A stretch of DNA of 64,000 nucleotides from the NCBI GenBank assembly GCA_947303805.1, contig CAMYZE010000001.1:124001-188000 (forward strand), in the 5' to 3' direction. Below the pieces are notes generated by a model, which was not told the origin of the DNA, searched no databases, and was given only the letters and a program-made list of their open reading frames with translations. Source of the stretch: an uncultured Clostridia bacterium (GTDB taxonomy: Bacteria > Bacillota > Clostridia > Lachnospirales > Lachnospiraceae). Position 1 is the first letter of the stretch. The number at the start of each line of letters is the position of its first letter. The position numbers were made by a program, and so were the translations under genes. Shown in pieces: positions 34,733 to 44,300 of the stretch.

Positions 34733-35571
34733 TATTTATTGAAATACTTTCTCCTTTCGGTTGAAAGTCTCATCATGTTTTTAATTTTCTCTTCGTCCTC
34801 ATTGTTTATAAAATCTCTTAACTTACTCATACAATTTATGAATGAATCCATCTCTTTAAGCAGAGCACTTTTATTCATTAAGAACAACTCTGTCCACATA
34901 TTTTCATTTATATTTGCAATCCTTGTTAGATCTCTAAATGAATCGCCAGTGTAATTTACTAAATCTTCAGAATCTTTACAGGTCATAAGAGCAACTGCGA
35001 TGCAATGAGTGAGCTGAGAAAGAAATGCAATCATTTCATCGTGCTCCTTTGGTGTCAATAAAGAAATTTTTCTAAAGTTCAAAGCCTCACCTATTTCTGT
35101 AGCAAATGCAATTCCTTTGTCAGTGTTCTTTTTGGTTGGTGTGATTATATAATTGGCATTTTCAAATATTTTTTCATCGGCATTTTCTATTCCATAAACT
35201 TCTTTGCCAGCCATTGGGTGAGCAGCAATGAATTCAACACTATCTCCAAGAATATTTTGGATGTCAGTTACTATAGACTCTTTTACACCAGTCACATCAC
35301 TTATTATAGCGCCTTTTTTTATGAAGCTGCCATATTTTTCAATGTACTCTTTAAAGACTTTTGGGTAGAGAGAAAAAATAATTCTGTCGAATTCACCAAT
35401 GAAATCCTCAGTAAATTCAGATGAACCATCAATAATGATTTTATTTTTCTTTGCATAGTCTATAGCATCTTTATTTCGGTTGTAGCCATAGACATTGTAG
35501 CCCATTTTTGTCAAACCTTTTGCATAAGAACCACCGATTAGCCCAAGGCCAACAATTAATATTTTATCCAT
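34732..35571 (-). CDS. tyrA: Prephenate dehydrogenase
   Basis: The enzyme oxidatively decarboxylates prephenate to 4-hydroxyphenylpyruvate, the committed step to tyrosine. The 279-residue protein has an N-terminal Rossmann fold (ILIVGLGLIGGSYAKGL, residues 3-19) and the family signature AAHPMAGKE. A helical dimerisation domain follows, with HDEMIAFLSQLTH. There is no chorismate mutase or ACT domain. AGGAG precedes the ATG. It is one of several scattered aromatic pathway genes in the window, on the same strand as aroA but separated from it by a regulator and an HD protein running the other way. Confidence 0.92.
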   Translation of the reverse strand: MDKILIVGLGLIGGSYAKGLTKMGYNVYGYNRNKDAIDYAKKNKIIIDGSSEFTEDFIGEFDRIIFSLYPKVFKEYIEKYGSFIKKGAIISDVTGVKESIVTDIQNILGDSVEFIAAHPMAGKEVYGIENADEKIFENANYIITPTKKNTDKGIAFATEIGEALNFRKISLLTPKEHDEMIAFLSQLTHCIAVALMTCKDSEDLVNYTGDSFRDLTRIANINENMWTELFLMNKSALLKEMDSFINCMSKLRDFINNEDEEKIKNMMRLSTERRKYFNK

Positions 35572-35754
35572 ATTCTGCTCCTATAAATAATGTTAATTAT
35601 AGCATATAAAAATCATATAGTGTAGTAAATAGAAACATTTTATGATAAACTTATATAGTGGTAAAGTAATGAATGGAAGAACAACATTTGCTCTACTTTT
35701 CGTAGGTTGATATTTGAGGCGAAGAAACTATAATTAACCCACGGAGGTAATAAT

Positions 35755-36345
35755 ATGGATAAATACATAACAGGCAACACAATAAGAAAACTTAGAGAGA
35801 AAAGAAAACTTACTCAAGGTGAGCTTGCTGAAGAACTTTCAGTTACTGATAAAGCCATATCCAAATGGGAGACGGGAAAAGGGTATCCAGACATAGTGCT
35901 TGTTGAAAACATAGCTAAAGTTTTTAATGTGTCAATCACAGAATTATTTTCAGGAGATACAATAGAAAATACAAATGAATCTTCCAATATGGAAAAGATT
36001 AAATTCTATGTTTGTCCAGTATGTGGAAATGTGATTAGTAGTATTGGTGAAATGGTAATTAGTTGTCATGGAATAAACCTAAACCCACTTGAAGCAGAAA
36101 CGCTTGATGAAAGGCACAAAATAGATATAAGTATTATAGAAGATGAATACTATTTATGTGTAAATCATGAGATGACAAAGAATCATTATATATCTTTTAT
36201 AGCAGTTGTATCAAGTGACAGAATAGAATTTAAAAAACTCTACCCTGAATCATGTGCAAATGCAAGGTTTAAAATATCAGGAACAAAAAAAGTATTTTTC
36301 TATTGTAATAAAGATGGATTGTATTATTGTGATATAAGAAAATGA
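35755..36345 (+). CDS. XRE-type regulator fused to a superoxide-reductase-like domain
   Basis: The 196-residue protein has an N-terminal Cro/XRE helix-turn-helix (residues 8-62, LREKRKLTQGELAEELSVTDKAISKWETGKGYP). Residues 80-196 resemble desulfoferrodoxin/superoxide reductase. An early FYVCPVCGN zinc-ribbon-like piece is followed by RHK, NHEMTKNHYISFI and FYCNKDGLYY. These align with the SOR iron ligands (HxP.., HPMTEEHYIEW, YCNxHG). The last His is Asp here, so an intact catalytic site is doubtful and a redox- or metal-sensing role is more likely. GGAGG precedes the ATG. Its stop overlaps the next gene by ATGA. Confidence 0.75.
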   Translation: MDKYITGNTIRKLREKRKLTQGELAEELSVTDKAISKWETGKGYPDIVLVENIAKVFNVSITELFSGDTIENTNESSNMEKIKFYVCPVCGNVISSIGEMVISCHGINLNPLEAETLDERHKIDISIIEDEYYLCVNHEMTKNHYISFIAVVSSDRIEFKKLYPESCANARFKISGTKKVFFYCNKDGLYYCDIRK

Positions 36346-36779
36346 TTAAAGAAATTGAAAAATATAAAGAAATTCTCAATAATGAAAGATTTAAATCTTT
36401 AAAAAATTTTACTGCCCATGGGAAAACTAATATTATGGAACATAGTATTTTAGTTGCAAAATGTGGCATTAAGATAATTGATAAGTTAAAACTTAAAGTT
36501 AATAAAGATGAATATATAAAATCAGCATTGCTACATGATTTCTATTTTTATGACTGGCATAAAGCGCCAAAGCATACGGGTCTTCATGGATTTACACATT
36601 CTAAAATCGCAGCAGATAATGCAAAAGAAATATTTGGAATAAATGATAGAGTATATGCAAATATTTTGTCACATATGTGGCCGTTAAATATAACCAAAAT
36701 ACCAAAGACAAAAGAAGGGTTTATACTTTGTGTTGCTGATAAGATATGCTCATTAAAAGAAACTTTTGCGAAGAGCTAA
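36342..36779 (+). CDS. HD-domain phosphohydrolase
   Basis: The 145-residue protein has the HD metal-binding order: MEHSILVAKCG (first His), ALLHDFYFYDWH (the HD doublet), HGFTHSKIAADNA, and CVADKICSL with the final Asp. HD proteins hydrolyse phosphoester bonds of nucleotides or signalling nucleotides. This small, single-domain type has no assigned substrate. The four-base ATGA overlap with the regulator gene indicates translational coupling and probably a joint role. Annotators often call this type 'HD domain-containing protein'. Confidence 0.8.
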   Translation: MIKEIEKYKEILNNERFKSLKNFTAHGKTNIMEHSILVAKCGIKIIDKLKLKVNKDEYIKSALLHDFYFYDWHKAPKHTGLHGFTHSKIAADNAKEIFGINDRVYANILSHMWPLNITKIPKTKEGFILCVADKICSLKETFAKS

Positions 36780-36793
36780 ATATTAAAAAGTAG

Positions 36794-38017
36794 TTAGCAA
36801 ACAATTGCTCCGAGCGATTTTAAGTCATCAAAATATCCAGGGTAGCTTTTGCTAACACATTCTGAACCAGTGATTTCAATATCAAATTGAGTTGATAAAA
36901 GACTAAGGGCCATAGCAATTCTATGGTCATTATGAGAATTAAAAGGAGTTGTAGAAGAATGCAACTCTTTTTTATTTACGATTATTTCGTTATCAAGGAC
37001 AGTGATATCTGCTCCACATTTTCTAAGTTCTTCGGCAATTACATTTCCACGATCACTCTCTTTTATTTTTAAGCGGCTAGTGCCGGTGAACTTTGCACCA
37101 TATTTAAGAGCTGCAAAAGTGATGAGTATAGGTCCTAGATCAATGCAGTTACTTATATTGATTTCTGAAAAGCCTTTATCAAGAATGTCGAAATATTTTT
37201 TGTAAACTTTATCTGATTGTAATGAATTAGGATTAAGTCCAGTTAAGTTTATGTTATTTCCAAAATAGTTGAATGCATCTATAAAGGCTGCGTTTGAGTA
37301 ATCGCCTTCGATGGAGAAGTTGTGGGCAGAATATTTTTGATTGCCTTTGATTTTGAAGTAGAGGGGCTCGTGCAACTCGCCCATACAATTAAGGTTGGTT
37401 TCGATTTGGATGCCGTAGTTTTTTAGGACTTCAAGGGTCATCAAAATGTAATTTGTGCTTTCAAGTTTAGTGGTGATGACAATCTCGCTATCTCCATCAA
37501 GAAGCGGGAGCGCATAAAGAAGACCTGAGATATACTGTGAACTAATATTTCCGGGTAGTTTAAAATGTCCAGCAGTTATAGTTCCCTTAGTGCTTATGCT
37601 ATATTTATCTTTGTAAAATGTCACATATTTAAAAATGTTTTCGTAGATATCAATTCCTCGTTCTATGAGTCTGTCACTTCCTATAAAAGTTGCTTTGTCA
37701 TACTTCCTAAGTGCGATAGGTATAAAGATTCTAATCGTTGTGCCAGATTCTTTGCAGTCAAAAGTTGGATCAAAGTTTTTTGTGCACTCATTTGAAAAAC
37801 GCACTTCGTGCTTTTCAAACTCTCTAAAATGTTTTTTGCCATAGGCGTGGATGCAATTGAGAGTTGCAATTATGTCATTACTAAAATCAACATTTGAAAT
37901 GATAGATTCATCATCAGAAAGTGCTGCGGCAATCAAATAGCGGTGAGCAAAACTTTTGCTTGGTCTTGCAACTAAGTCGCCTTGAAGTTTATTAATTTTT
38001 TTGATTTGTATATTCAT
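36794..38017 (-). CDS. aroA: 3-phosphoshikimate 1-carboxyvinyltransferase (EPSP synthase)
   Basis: AroA joins shikimate 3-phosphate and phosphoenolpyruvate to give EPSP. The 407-residue protein has PSKSFAHRYLIAAAL at the N-terminus (phosphate-binding Lys/Arg), ESGTTIRI, SSQYISGLLYALPL, EGDYSNAAF, and the C-terminal KESDRGNVIAEELRKCGAD and NDHRIAMALS. A nine-residue stretch CMGELHEPL before YFKIKG is encoded by a palindromic element, sits in a loop, and is absent from typical family members. No Shine-Dalgarno site is present. A TTGACA with TATTAT/TATAAT just upstream predicts a very short leader. Confidence 0.93.
   Translation of the reverse strand: MNIQIKKINKLQGDLVARPSKSFAHRYLIAAALSDDESIISNVDFSNDIIATLNCIHAYGKKHFREFEKHEVRFSNECTKNFDPTFDCKESGTTIRIFIPIALRKYDKATFIGSDRLIERGIDIYENIFKYVTFYKDKYSISTKGTITAGHFKLPGNISSQYISGLLYALPLLDGDSEIVITTKLESTNYILMTLEVLKNYGIQIETNLNCMGELHEPLYFKIKGNQKYSAHNFSIEGDYSNAAFIDAFNYFGNNINLTGLNPNSLQSDKVYKKYFDILDKGFSEINISNCIDLGPILITFAALKYGAKFTGTSRLKIKESDRGNVIAEELRKCGADITVLDNEIIVNKKELHSSTTPFNSHNDHRIAMALSLLSTQFDIEITGSECVSKSYPGYFDDLKSLGAIVC
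37364..37386 (-). repeat. GTAN-hairpin element in frame in aroA (copy f)
   Basis: On the minus strand it reads GTAT, GGGC-GA-GT-TGC-AC-GA-GCCC, and is translated as MGELHEP. It lies on the same strand as the gene that contains it. Confidence 0.8.
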
Positions 38018-38029
38018 AATTTATTGATT

Positions 38030-38057
38030 ATAATAACAAATTACAAAAATATGTCAA
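38030..38057 (-). promoter_or_regulatory. aroA: Putative aroA promoter with short leader
   Basis: On the minus strand TTGACA (38052-38057) precedes TATTAT (38030-38035) by 16 bases. An overlapping TATAAT lies at 38027-38032. The predicted start is only about six bases before the ATG. Confidence 0.5.
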
Positions 38058-38090
38058 GGAAATAACGGCAATATGAAATAGTATGGAAAG

Positions 38091-38124
38091 AAGGGACTGA
38101 AAGTTAATAGCGGCTCGTTTTTTC
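38091..38124. repeat. Degenerate MITE-like repeat, left copy
   Basis: The segment begins aagggac and continues gttaatagcggctcgtttttt. It shares its head (aagggac) and tail (ttaatagcg, ctcgttttt) with the longer repeat at 38988-39055. The two bracket the decayed PIN/recombinase stretch. Confidence 0.5.
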
Positions 38125-38153
38125 TAATTTGAAAACAGACCATTTATTTTATG

Positions 38154-38182
38154 TTGCTAAAATATTGTGTATTATGTATAAT
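38154..38182 (+). promoter_or_regulatory. Promoter of the decayed PIN module
   Basis: TTGCTA (38154-38159) and TATAAT (38177-38182) are 17 bases apart. The ATG at 38189 lies six bases after the -10, again predicting a leaderless mRNA. Confidence 0.55.
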
Positions 38183-38188
38183 AATATT

Positions 38189-38510
38189 ATGAAAGATACA
38201 AAATTAAAAATATACCTTGATAACTGTTGCTATAATAGACCATTAGACGAAGTGAGGAACACAGAAGTCGACATGGAAAGATATTGCTTGTGAAAATATT
38301 ATTGAAAATGAGGAGATCTTGTCTAAAGCAGAAGAATATCAAAAGAATGGCTTAAAATCATTAGATTCGTTGCATGTTGCTTGTGCGGTTTATGCTAAGT
38401 GTGATGTATTTATAACAACTGACAAGGGAATACTTAAAAAGAAGATTGATGATATAAAAGTGTTAAATCCGATAGATTTTATGAGGGAGGTAATAAACAA
38501 TGATGACTGA
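38189..38510 (+). pseudogene. Broken PIN-domain toxin
   Basis: The N-terminal frame (MKDTKLKIYLDNCCYNRPLD) is a typical PIN start with the first catalytic Asp, but stops after about 34 codons at TGA. A different frame then supplies the C-terminal half from about 38319: SLDSLHVACAVYAKCDVFITTDKGILKK, with the conserved Asp of PIN proteins. The middle helices are missing. An internal deletion with frameshift is inferred. The intact small gene downstream overlaps its end, as in toxin-antitoxin pairs. Confidence 0.75.
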
Positions 38511-38700
38511 TATTATGATTCAAAAAAAAGGAATTGAAGCACTTATAAAAGAACTTGGAAATGTAGATGCTGAAAGATTTATTAATATTGCCATAAAGAA
38601 TCCATTTGATTATACTGAGTGGAGAAAAACTAATGTACATGAAAACATAAGTGTTCGTGAATTGAGTAAACAAGCAATGGCAGTTGAGAATTCTCAATAG
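38500..38700 (+). CDS. Small antitoxin-like protein, now orphan
   Basis: The 66-residue protein (MMTDIMIQKKGIEALIKELG, then DAERFINIAIKNPFDYTEWR) resembles the small proteins regularly paired with PIN toxins of the adjacent type, and is presumed to be the antitoxin. GGGAGG lies before an ATGATG doublet, so the start may be 38500 or 38503. It overlaps the 3' end of the broken toxin by 11 bases. With the toxin disabled it may be a relic or an anti-addiction factor. Confidence 0.65.
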   Translation: MMTDIMIQKKGIEALIKELGNVDAERFINIAIKNPFDYTEWRKTNVHENISVRELSKQAMAVENSQ

Positions 38701-38734
38701 TATAGTAGAATAGATTTTAGAAAGATAATAATTT

Positions 38735-38893
38735 AATGGTGGCAGGGCAAAAGTACTTGGAACCTACATAAACGACCTGAAAGCAAGCAAAAACAAGTTA
38801 TATGATTTTGACGAAGGGTTATTTTATGCACTGGTGGATAGGGTCAAAGTCAATAAAGATAGAATAACAATAATTTGGAAAGATGGGAGTTAA
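38735..38893 (+). pseudogene. C-terminal remnant of a serine-type site-specific recombinase
   Basis: An open stretch without a start encodes KVLGTYINDLKASKNK, then FDEGLFYALVDRVKVNKDRITIIWKDGS and a stop. The pattern of an acidic FDE, LVDKVTV and a closing F/W-KDG matches the extreme C-terminus of large serine recombinases carried by mobile elements. The catalytic and DNA-binding domains are gone. Confidence 0.6.
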
Positions 38894-38987
38894 ATCTATA
38901 AAACTCCTATTTTTATGTTTTAAAATACATAAAAAGTTCACAAAAAATTTACTTACATTAAAAACTAAATTTTTGGCAAAAGAATAT

Positions 38988-39055
38988 AAGGGACGGGGTT
39001 TATTATTGCGATAAAAGTGACACTGTATTAATAGCGATAATTGAGCCTCGTTTTT
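38988..39055. repeat. Degenerate MITE-like repeat, right copy
   Basis: It starts aagggacgggg and ends attgagcctcgttttt. The GGGACGG head is shared with the MITE at 51395-51483, and head and tail with 38091-38124. The 38894-38987 stretch before it holds nothing recognisable. Confidence 0.5.
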
Positions 39056-39069
39056 GTATGTACAATTGT

Positions 39070-39098
39070 TTGTTAAATATATTTTCGTATGTTATAAT
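39070..39098 (+). promoter_or_regulatory. Promoter of the large envelope-protein operon
   Basis: TTGTTA (39070-39075) and TATAAT (39093-39098) are 17 bases apart and 16 bases before the chosen ATG at 39115. The leader would be about ten bases and has no Shine-Dalgarno site. Confidence 0.7.
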
Positions 39099-39114
39099 AC
39101 TAGAAAAACACATT

Positions 39115-41319
39115 ATGTGGGCTCCATTTCCAACAATTGAAGAGATTATTTTAGCTATATTAATGAACTTATCGCCTATTATATATTTCGTTTGTGCCGC
39201 TGTTAGTTTTACAGATATTAATAACTATGAAAAAGGCGATAAGCGCATAATGGCAATTATTATATACAATATAGTGTATTTGTTTTTTGTATATAGTTTT
39301 TTTGAGTATCATTTTAGAGTAATTGTCATAAACTTTCCAAAAGACATTCAATTATTTAAATATTTTTTCATTTTATTTATAGCAATATTTGTAATATCAA
39401 ATGAATATGCTTATAGGTCTTTAAAGAGAAAGAAAAAGGAAGACAAATTATATTTAAGTAATATTATTTATGTAAGTGCAATATGTTTAACACTATTATT
39501 AGCGATGTTGGTTTATGATGTAATCAAAGTGAGCAATGAAGATTACATTTATCGAGATGATAAAATGGTTGAGCAATATTTAGAATCAAAGTATGGAAAA
39601 GCAAAAAGTCTATTTAAAGCAAATTATAAAGGCATAAGTATAGGGAATAAATCTCGTTTTGAAATAATAAAGAAGTTTCCCTTAGTCTATAAAAAAGATT
39701 ATGTAATAAAATATTCAATAGAGTGTAACTTTTTAGAGAAACCTTTTGATATACTCTTAGATAAAGAAACTAAAGAAGTGAGAAGGGATTATTTCTCAAC
39801 TGCTTTATTAAATGATAAAAATTATTTAAATGCATATATTAATTATGTAACAAAGAAAAGTGGAATAGAGGATAATAATGTTAAGTTAATTATAAAAAAT
39901 ATTAGTGGAATTGATTTTAGTAAAATTAGTAGTATAGATGACATGCCAAATGTTTTATATGAAAACACTTTAGCTAATATAGATGGATTATATATAGAAG
40001 AAGCTTTTGATGAAGTGGATGATAATAATACATATGATTATATGTATAACAAAATGATAAAATATCAGAAAGAGTATTTTGAAAAAGTTAATACTTTGTC
40101 TAGTGTATTTAATATAAATATTAAGAATACTGCTAATAATCATATATATAATTTTATGGTTTATAATGATAATATTGAGAATTATGTTTTACAAATCTAT
40201 GATTATGTTGTTTATAAGGATGACCAGAGAATAGATGAAATAGAAAGAATAAGAAATAATGATGATAATTCATATAAAAATATCATAGAAATTGATAAAA
40301 GCGGCAACAAGAAAAATTTTGAATATAAAGGGAAAATACCTTTTAATCAAGACACTCTGCTTGTCTATTTGTATTATATTTTTGATAAAAATAATAAGAA
40401 ACAAGAGTTTCTAAATATTGCTAGTGATGTAGATATAGATAATATAATAGAATTTAACAGTAGCATGAAAATTAGTTTTGAAGTTGATGAATCTAATATT
40501 GTAAAAGCTTATGAAGAGAAAAAGTTGCCAATCAAAATAACTAAAAATGACAAAGAATATGATTTTGTTTTGACTTTTGAGCAAAATGAGTTTTATGAAT
40601 TAAGTAGTATAGGAATAGAGAATATTATAAGTGAAAATAGAAATGTAATTAAGATTAATAGTAGCAAAGACTTAAGTAATATAATTATCGGATCACATGT
40701 ATACATGGGTAGATATTATCAAAGTAGTATAAATGAAAAAGAAGATATTGAGTGGATTGTGATTAATAAAAATTTAGACGACAAGACAGTTACTTTAATG
40801 TCACATAGAATATTAGATGTGTGCCAATATAGAAGTAAAGTGGGGAAAGATATTATTTATACTTCGCTTTATGAAGATTCTGATGTAAGAGAATACATAA
40901 ATAATTATTTTTATAATGAGGCCTTTAATCAATATGAAAAGAAATTGCTTTTAAAAACAAAACTCACCGAAAGTGTGGAAGGTAAAAACATAAATAAACA
41001 AGAGTATATGAGTGGCAACATGAATGATTATGTGTTTTTACCAACACAAAGTGAAGTCAGGAAATACTTGGCTAAAAAAAGTAATATGAAAGCCTATGGT
41101 ACAAAATATGCCATTAGTAAAAATCTAAAAGTGTCAACTAAGGTAGAAAGTTTTCATTATGCAAGTTACTGGACAAGGACTATAAATGAATTTAGGGCAC
41201 AATATTATTGGGATAATGAAATATTTTATGTAGATGAAAATGGAGATTATAATAAGACAAAAGATGAATCTATGATAGGATTTGGCATTAGACCATGTGT
41301 GAGGTTAAAATATGAATAA
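39115..41319 (+). CDS. Membrane protein with C-terminal DUF6273-like domain
   Basis: The start at 39115 (MWAPFPTIEEIILAIL) is preferred because the ATG at 39058 lies upstream of the promoter. The 734-residue protein has four N-terminal spans (within residues about 8-145) and a long, charged, presumably extracellular region rich in Asn, Asp and Lys. The C-terminal domain (about 526-733) has the DUF6273 pattern: a G-x-Y-x-x-G-R-Y opening, IEWIVINK, SHRILDVCQY, VREYINNYFYNEAF and closing RPCVRLKYE. DUF6273 occurs in exported proteins of Clostridia, and its role is not known to me. First gene of a four-gene operon. Confidence 0.7.
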   Translation: MWAPFPTIEEIILAILMNLSPIIYFVCAAVSFTDINNYEKGDKRIMAIIIYNIVYLFFVYSFFEYHFRVIVINFPKDIQLFKYFFILFIAIFVISNEYAYRSLKRKKKEDKLYLSNIIYVSAICLTLLLAMLVYDVIKVSNEDYIYRDDKMVEQYLESKYGKAKSLFKANYKGISIGNKSRFEIIKKFPLVYKKDYVIKYSIECNFLEKPFDILLDKETKEVRRDYFSTALLNDKNYLNAYINYVTKKSGIEDNNVKLIIKNISGIDFSKISSIDDMPNVLYENTLANIDGLYIEEAFDEVDDNNTYDYMYNKMIKYQKEYFEKVNTLSSVFNINIKNTANNHIYNFMVYNDNIENYVLQIYDYVVYKDDQRIDEIERIRNNDDNSYKNIIEIDKSGNKKNFEYKGKIPFNQDTLLVYLYYIFDKNNKKQEFLNIASDVDIDNIIEFNSSMKISFEVDESNIVKAYEEKKLPIKITKNDKEYDFVLTFEQNEFYELSSIGIENIISENRNVIKINSSKDLSNIIIGSHVYMGRYYQSSINEKEDIEWIVINKNLDDKTVTLMSHRILDVCQYRSKVGKDIIYTSLYEDSDVREYINNYFYNEAFNQYEKKLLLKTKLTESVEGKNINKQEYMSGNMNDYVFLPTQSEVRKYLAKKSNMKAYGTKYAISKNLKVSTKVESFHYASYWTRTINEFRAQYYWDNEIFYVDENGDYNKTKDESMIGFGIRPCVRLKYE

Positions 41320-44300
41320 TGTTTTTAAGAAATTACTTGAAGGAATAAAAAAGCAAAAATTCTTTGTAATTACGATTCTGTCTTTGATTGTTGCTGGATT
41401 TATTTATTTGTTCATATTGGAAGGAAAAATTATTGATTTGCCAAGTGAAAACAATGTGCAAGTAAAAATAGATATACCAAGTGAAAATGGCACAAGTGAA
41501 ACTATAATTGACAAATCTATAAATAAATCTGATAACAATAGTTATGAGGATGAATTAAATAAAATTCAAGGTTCAAATAGTCAGGAAAAATATCATAAAT
41601 GGCTTGATGGAGAAGTTGTAAAAGTTTATAACAAAAAATTTTATCTTGACATAGACTATAAATCTAAATATAGTTTTATAGATGATAATGACAATATAAG
41701 CTATGGTGATGATAAGTGTAATGTTTTAAAAAAGCAAAATAAAAAGTGGGTTTATGTCGACTACAGAGGAAAAATGCATGACATAATAGAATTGAACAAT
41801 GATAATATAAAAAGTTTGAATGTTGGAGACTATATTTACTATGGCAATTATGATAATTTAATATATGATGATGTTGAAAGTGATGCTACAAAAAATAGAA
41901 AACTTGTGTTTAGAGTTGTAGATATTAAAGATGGCATTGCATTAATCCATAGTGTGTTTGCTATTAACAATCGATATGGAGGTATAGATGAAGATGGTTA
42001 TGTAAATAGTACACTTAGAACATATCTAAATGATGAGTTTTATAATTTTGCTTTTACGGAGGAAGAAAAAAAGAGGATAGTACATAGTGAATATAAGTAT
42101 GAAAAAGATTCTGATTCTATATATTATGAGAAATACAATGATTATATAAGTATATTGAGCAATGATGATGCTAAGAATTTTTATGCTATAGGGTATTCTG
42201 GCAAAATAATTTTAAAACCAAGGGATATTAAAGATGCATATAGCAATGAGAATTTGAATCTTATTAAACAAGTTTGGATTGCTGATAGCGAAGGCTCTTT
42301 GTATAAACCTCAGTATGGCTATACCTTGAAAGCATATGATCGTGATAGAGAAGGCGATAGCTTTGTTATGCCTATATTAAAAATAAACATTGGGTATAAA
42401 GATGATGAGTCAAAGGATAGATTGCCTGATTTGGAAATGTTAAAATGTATACAAAAAACATTTATGTTAAATGGCAAATTGTATTTTATAGATTACGATA
42501 AAAAATTGGGAATTATATCAAATTATACTGGAGAAAGAATTGTAGATAGACACAATGTGAAAATAATTAAAGATGAAGTGGGATATTTATATAAGCAAGA
42601 GAATAACATATATTTTACAAGTATAGCTGAATATGCATCAAGTGGTGTAGCACTATTTAAACTCAAAGATAGTGATGAGATAGAAAAGATAGCAGATAAT
42701 GTTTTTCCTTATATAAAATTTAAAAGAGGTGATAATTTCATATTTATTAAGAATGCAAGAGATGAAACTGAGACAATAGGAAACTTTAATGCAGATGTAG
42801 TTAAAGGTGAAATGTATGAATATAGCAATAACAGAATAATGCTTGATGAAGCTTCACAAAAAGAAAAAGAAAGTAAAAATAAAAGATTAACTACAAAAAA
42901 GGGTATAGAAACGAGAGAATCAAATAAAGGTAAAGTTTATGACAGGCTAAATTTAGTGTTTTATGATAAAGGGGAATATCGATATGTAAATGTTGATGGA
43001 GTGGAACACAAGTTTACTCACTATACAAACGATAAGGACTATAGCTCTTTTAATTTAGATAGAAATGTATTTGTAAAAAATAATAATGTGTATATTGTTG
43101 AAATGTCAGATATTGATGCTGAAAAAAAATATTTATATGCATTGTATAAAGATAATGGTCAGTTTTTATCTACAAAAATTGATGAATCAGATTTATATAT
43201 TCGTTTCCTATATGTAAATGCAAACAAATTCTTTTATGCAAAAGGAAAGGAAATTAAAGATTCATATGAATATGCATGGACTATATGTAGTTATGAATTC
43301 GGTGGCAGTAGTGAAGAATTATATAGAGTTGAAGGGGTAAGTGTATATTATTGCTCTCTAATTGATAAGGCATTTTGTGTGAAAAGAATAAGTAATGGTT
43401 ATGTATATCACTATTCACTTGAAATGGTTGATGAAGAAGGAATTAAGCTTATAGATGAATATATCAATGAACATAATATAATAGCAACACCAGAAGGAAT
43501 ATACTATACTACAAGAGGTGAAAATAACGGATTATATTTTTATAATGGGAATAAAAATTTATTAATAGACAAAGGAAAAATTAATAAAGCAACTCATTCT
43601 GATGATTATAGATTCGTATATTTTGAGACATTGGAAGAGAAAACAGCAAATTTAAATGATTATTTGATTTTGCCAGATAAAGACGATAAGTACTATAAAG
43701 AAAAAATAGCCGATAAAGACCCCAAAGAGTATGTTTACTATAATACATCAGTTTATGTTGCTTGCAAAGATAAAATTAAAAAACTTGCTGATAATGCAGA
43801 AATAAAATCTTATAATGATAAGATAATAATGACAACTTATAAGAGTAGAAAAGAAGAGAAGAAAGAACTAAAAAAAGCACTAGAATCAGTAAAATATAAA
43901 AACAATTCAATTTTTACATCTGGGTCTGAATCAATATCTAATTATTTATTATATCTTGAGAGAGATAGTTTGTTTAATTATATTTTTGATGGTGATAGGG
44001 GTAGTCGATTTAATAAAGGAGATTCATATGTGGGTTCTTCTTTGCCTTGGCTTATAAAAGATGATATACTAGCATGTAATGGTGGCGGAATATATGCAGG
44101 AAAAATAAATTATGAGGAAGTTTCTAATTTATATAAGTTAGTAAATAAAGTTGATGAAAATGAATTAAGGGTAGTACACATAAATATAAAAAATGGGAAA
44201 GTATATATTTATTATGAATTAAGTTATAAAAATTCTTTTTCGTATGGAAAAAGGAGAGTAGATTTATATTGTTATTATGATAACAAAAATGAATTAATAC

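Noticed and set aside
34712..34954. Plus-strand 80-codon frame beginning MGELCEP
   Set aside because: It starts inside a hairpin repeat and runs antisense to tyrA. The peptide start only reflects the repeat.
39058..39114. Upstream start for the 734-residue membrane protein
   Set aside because: The ATG lies before the -35 and -10 elements that most likely drive the gene, so it would not be in the mRNA.
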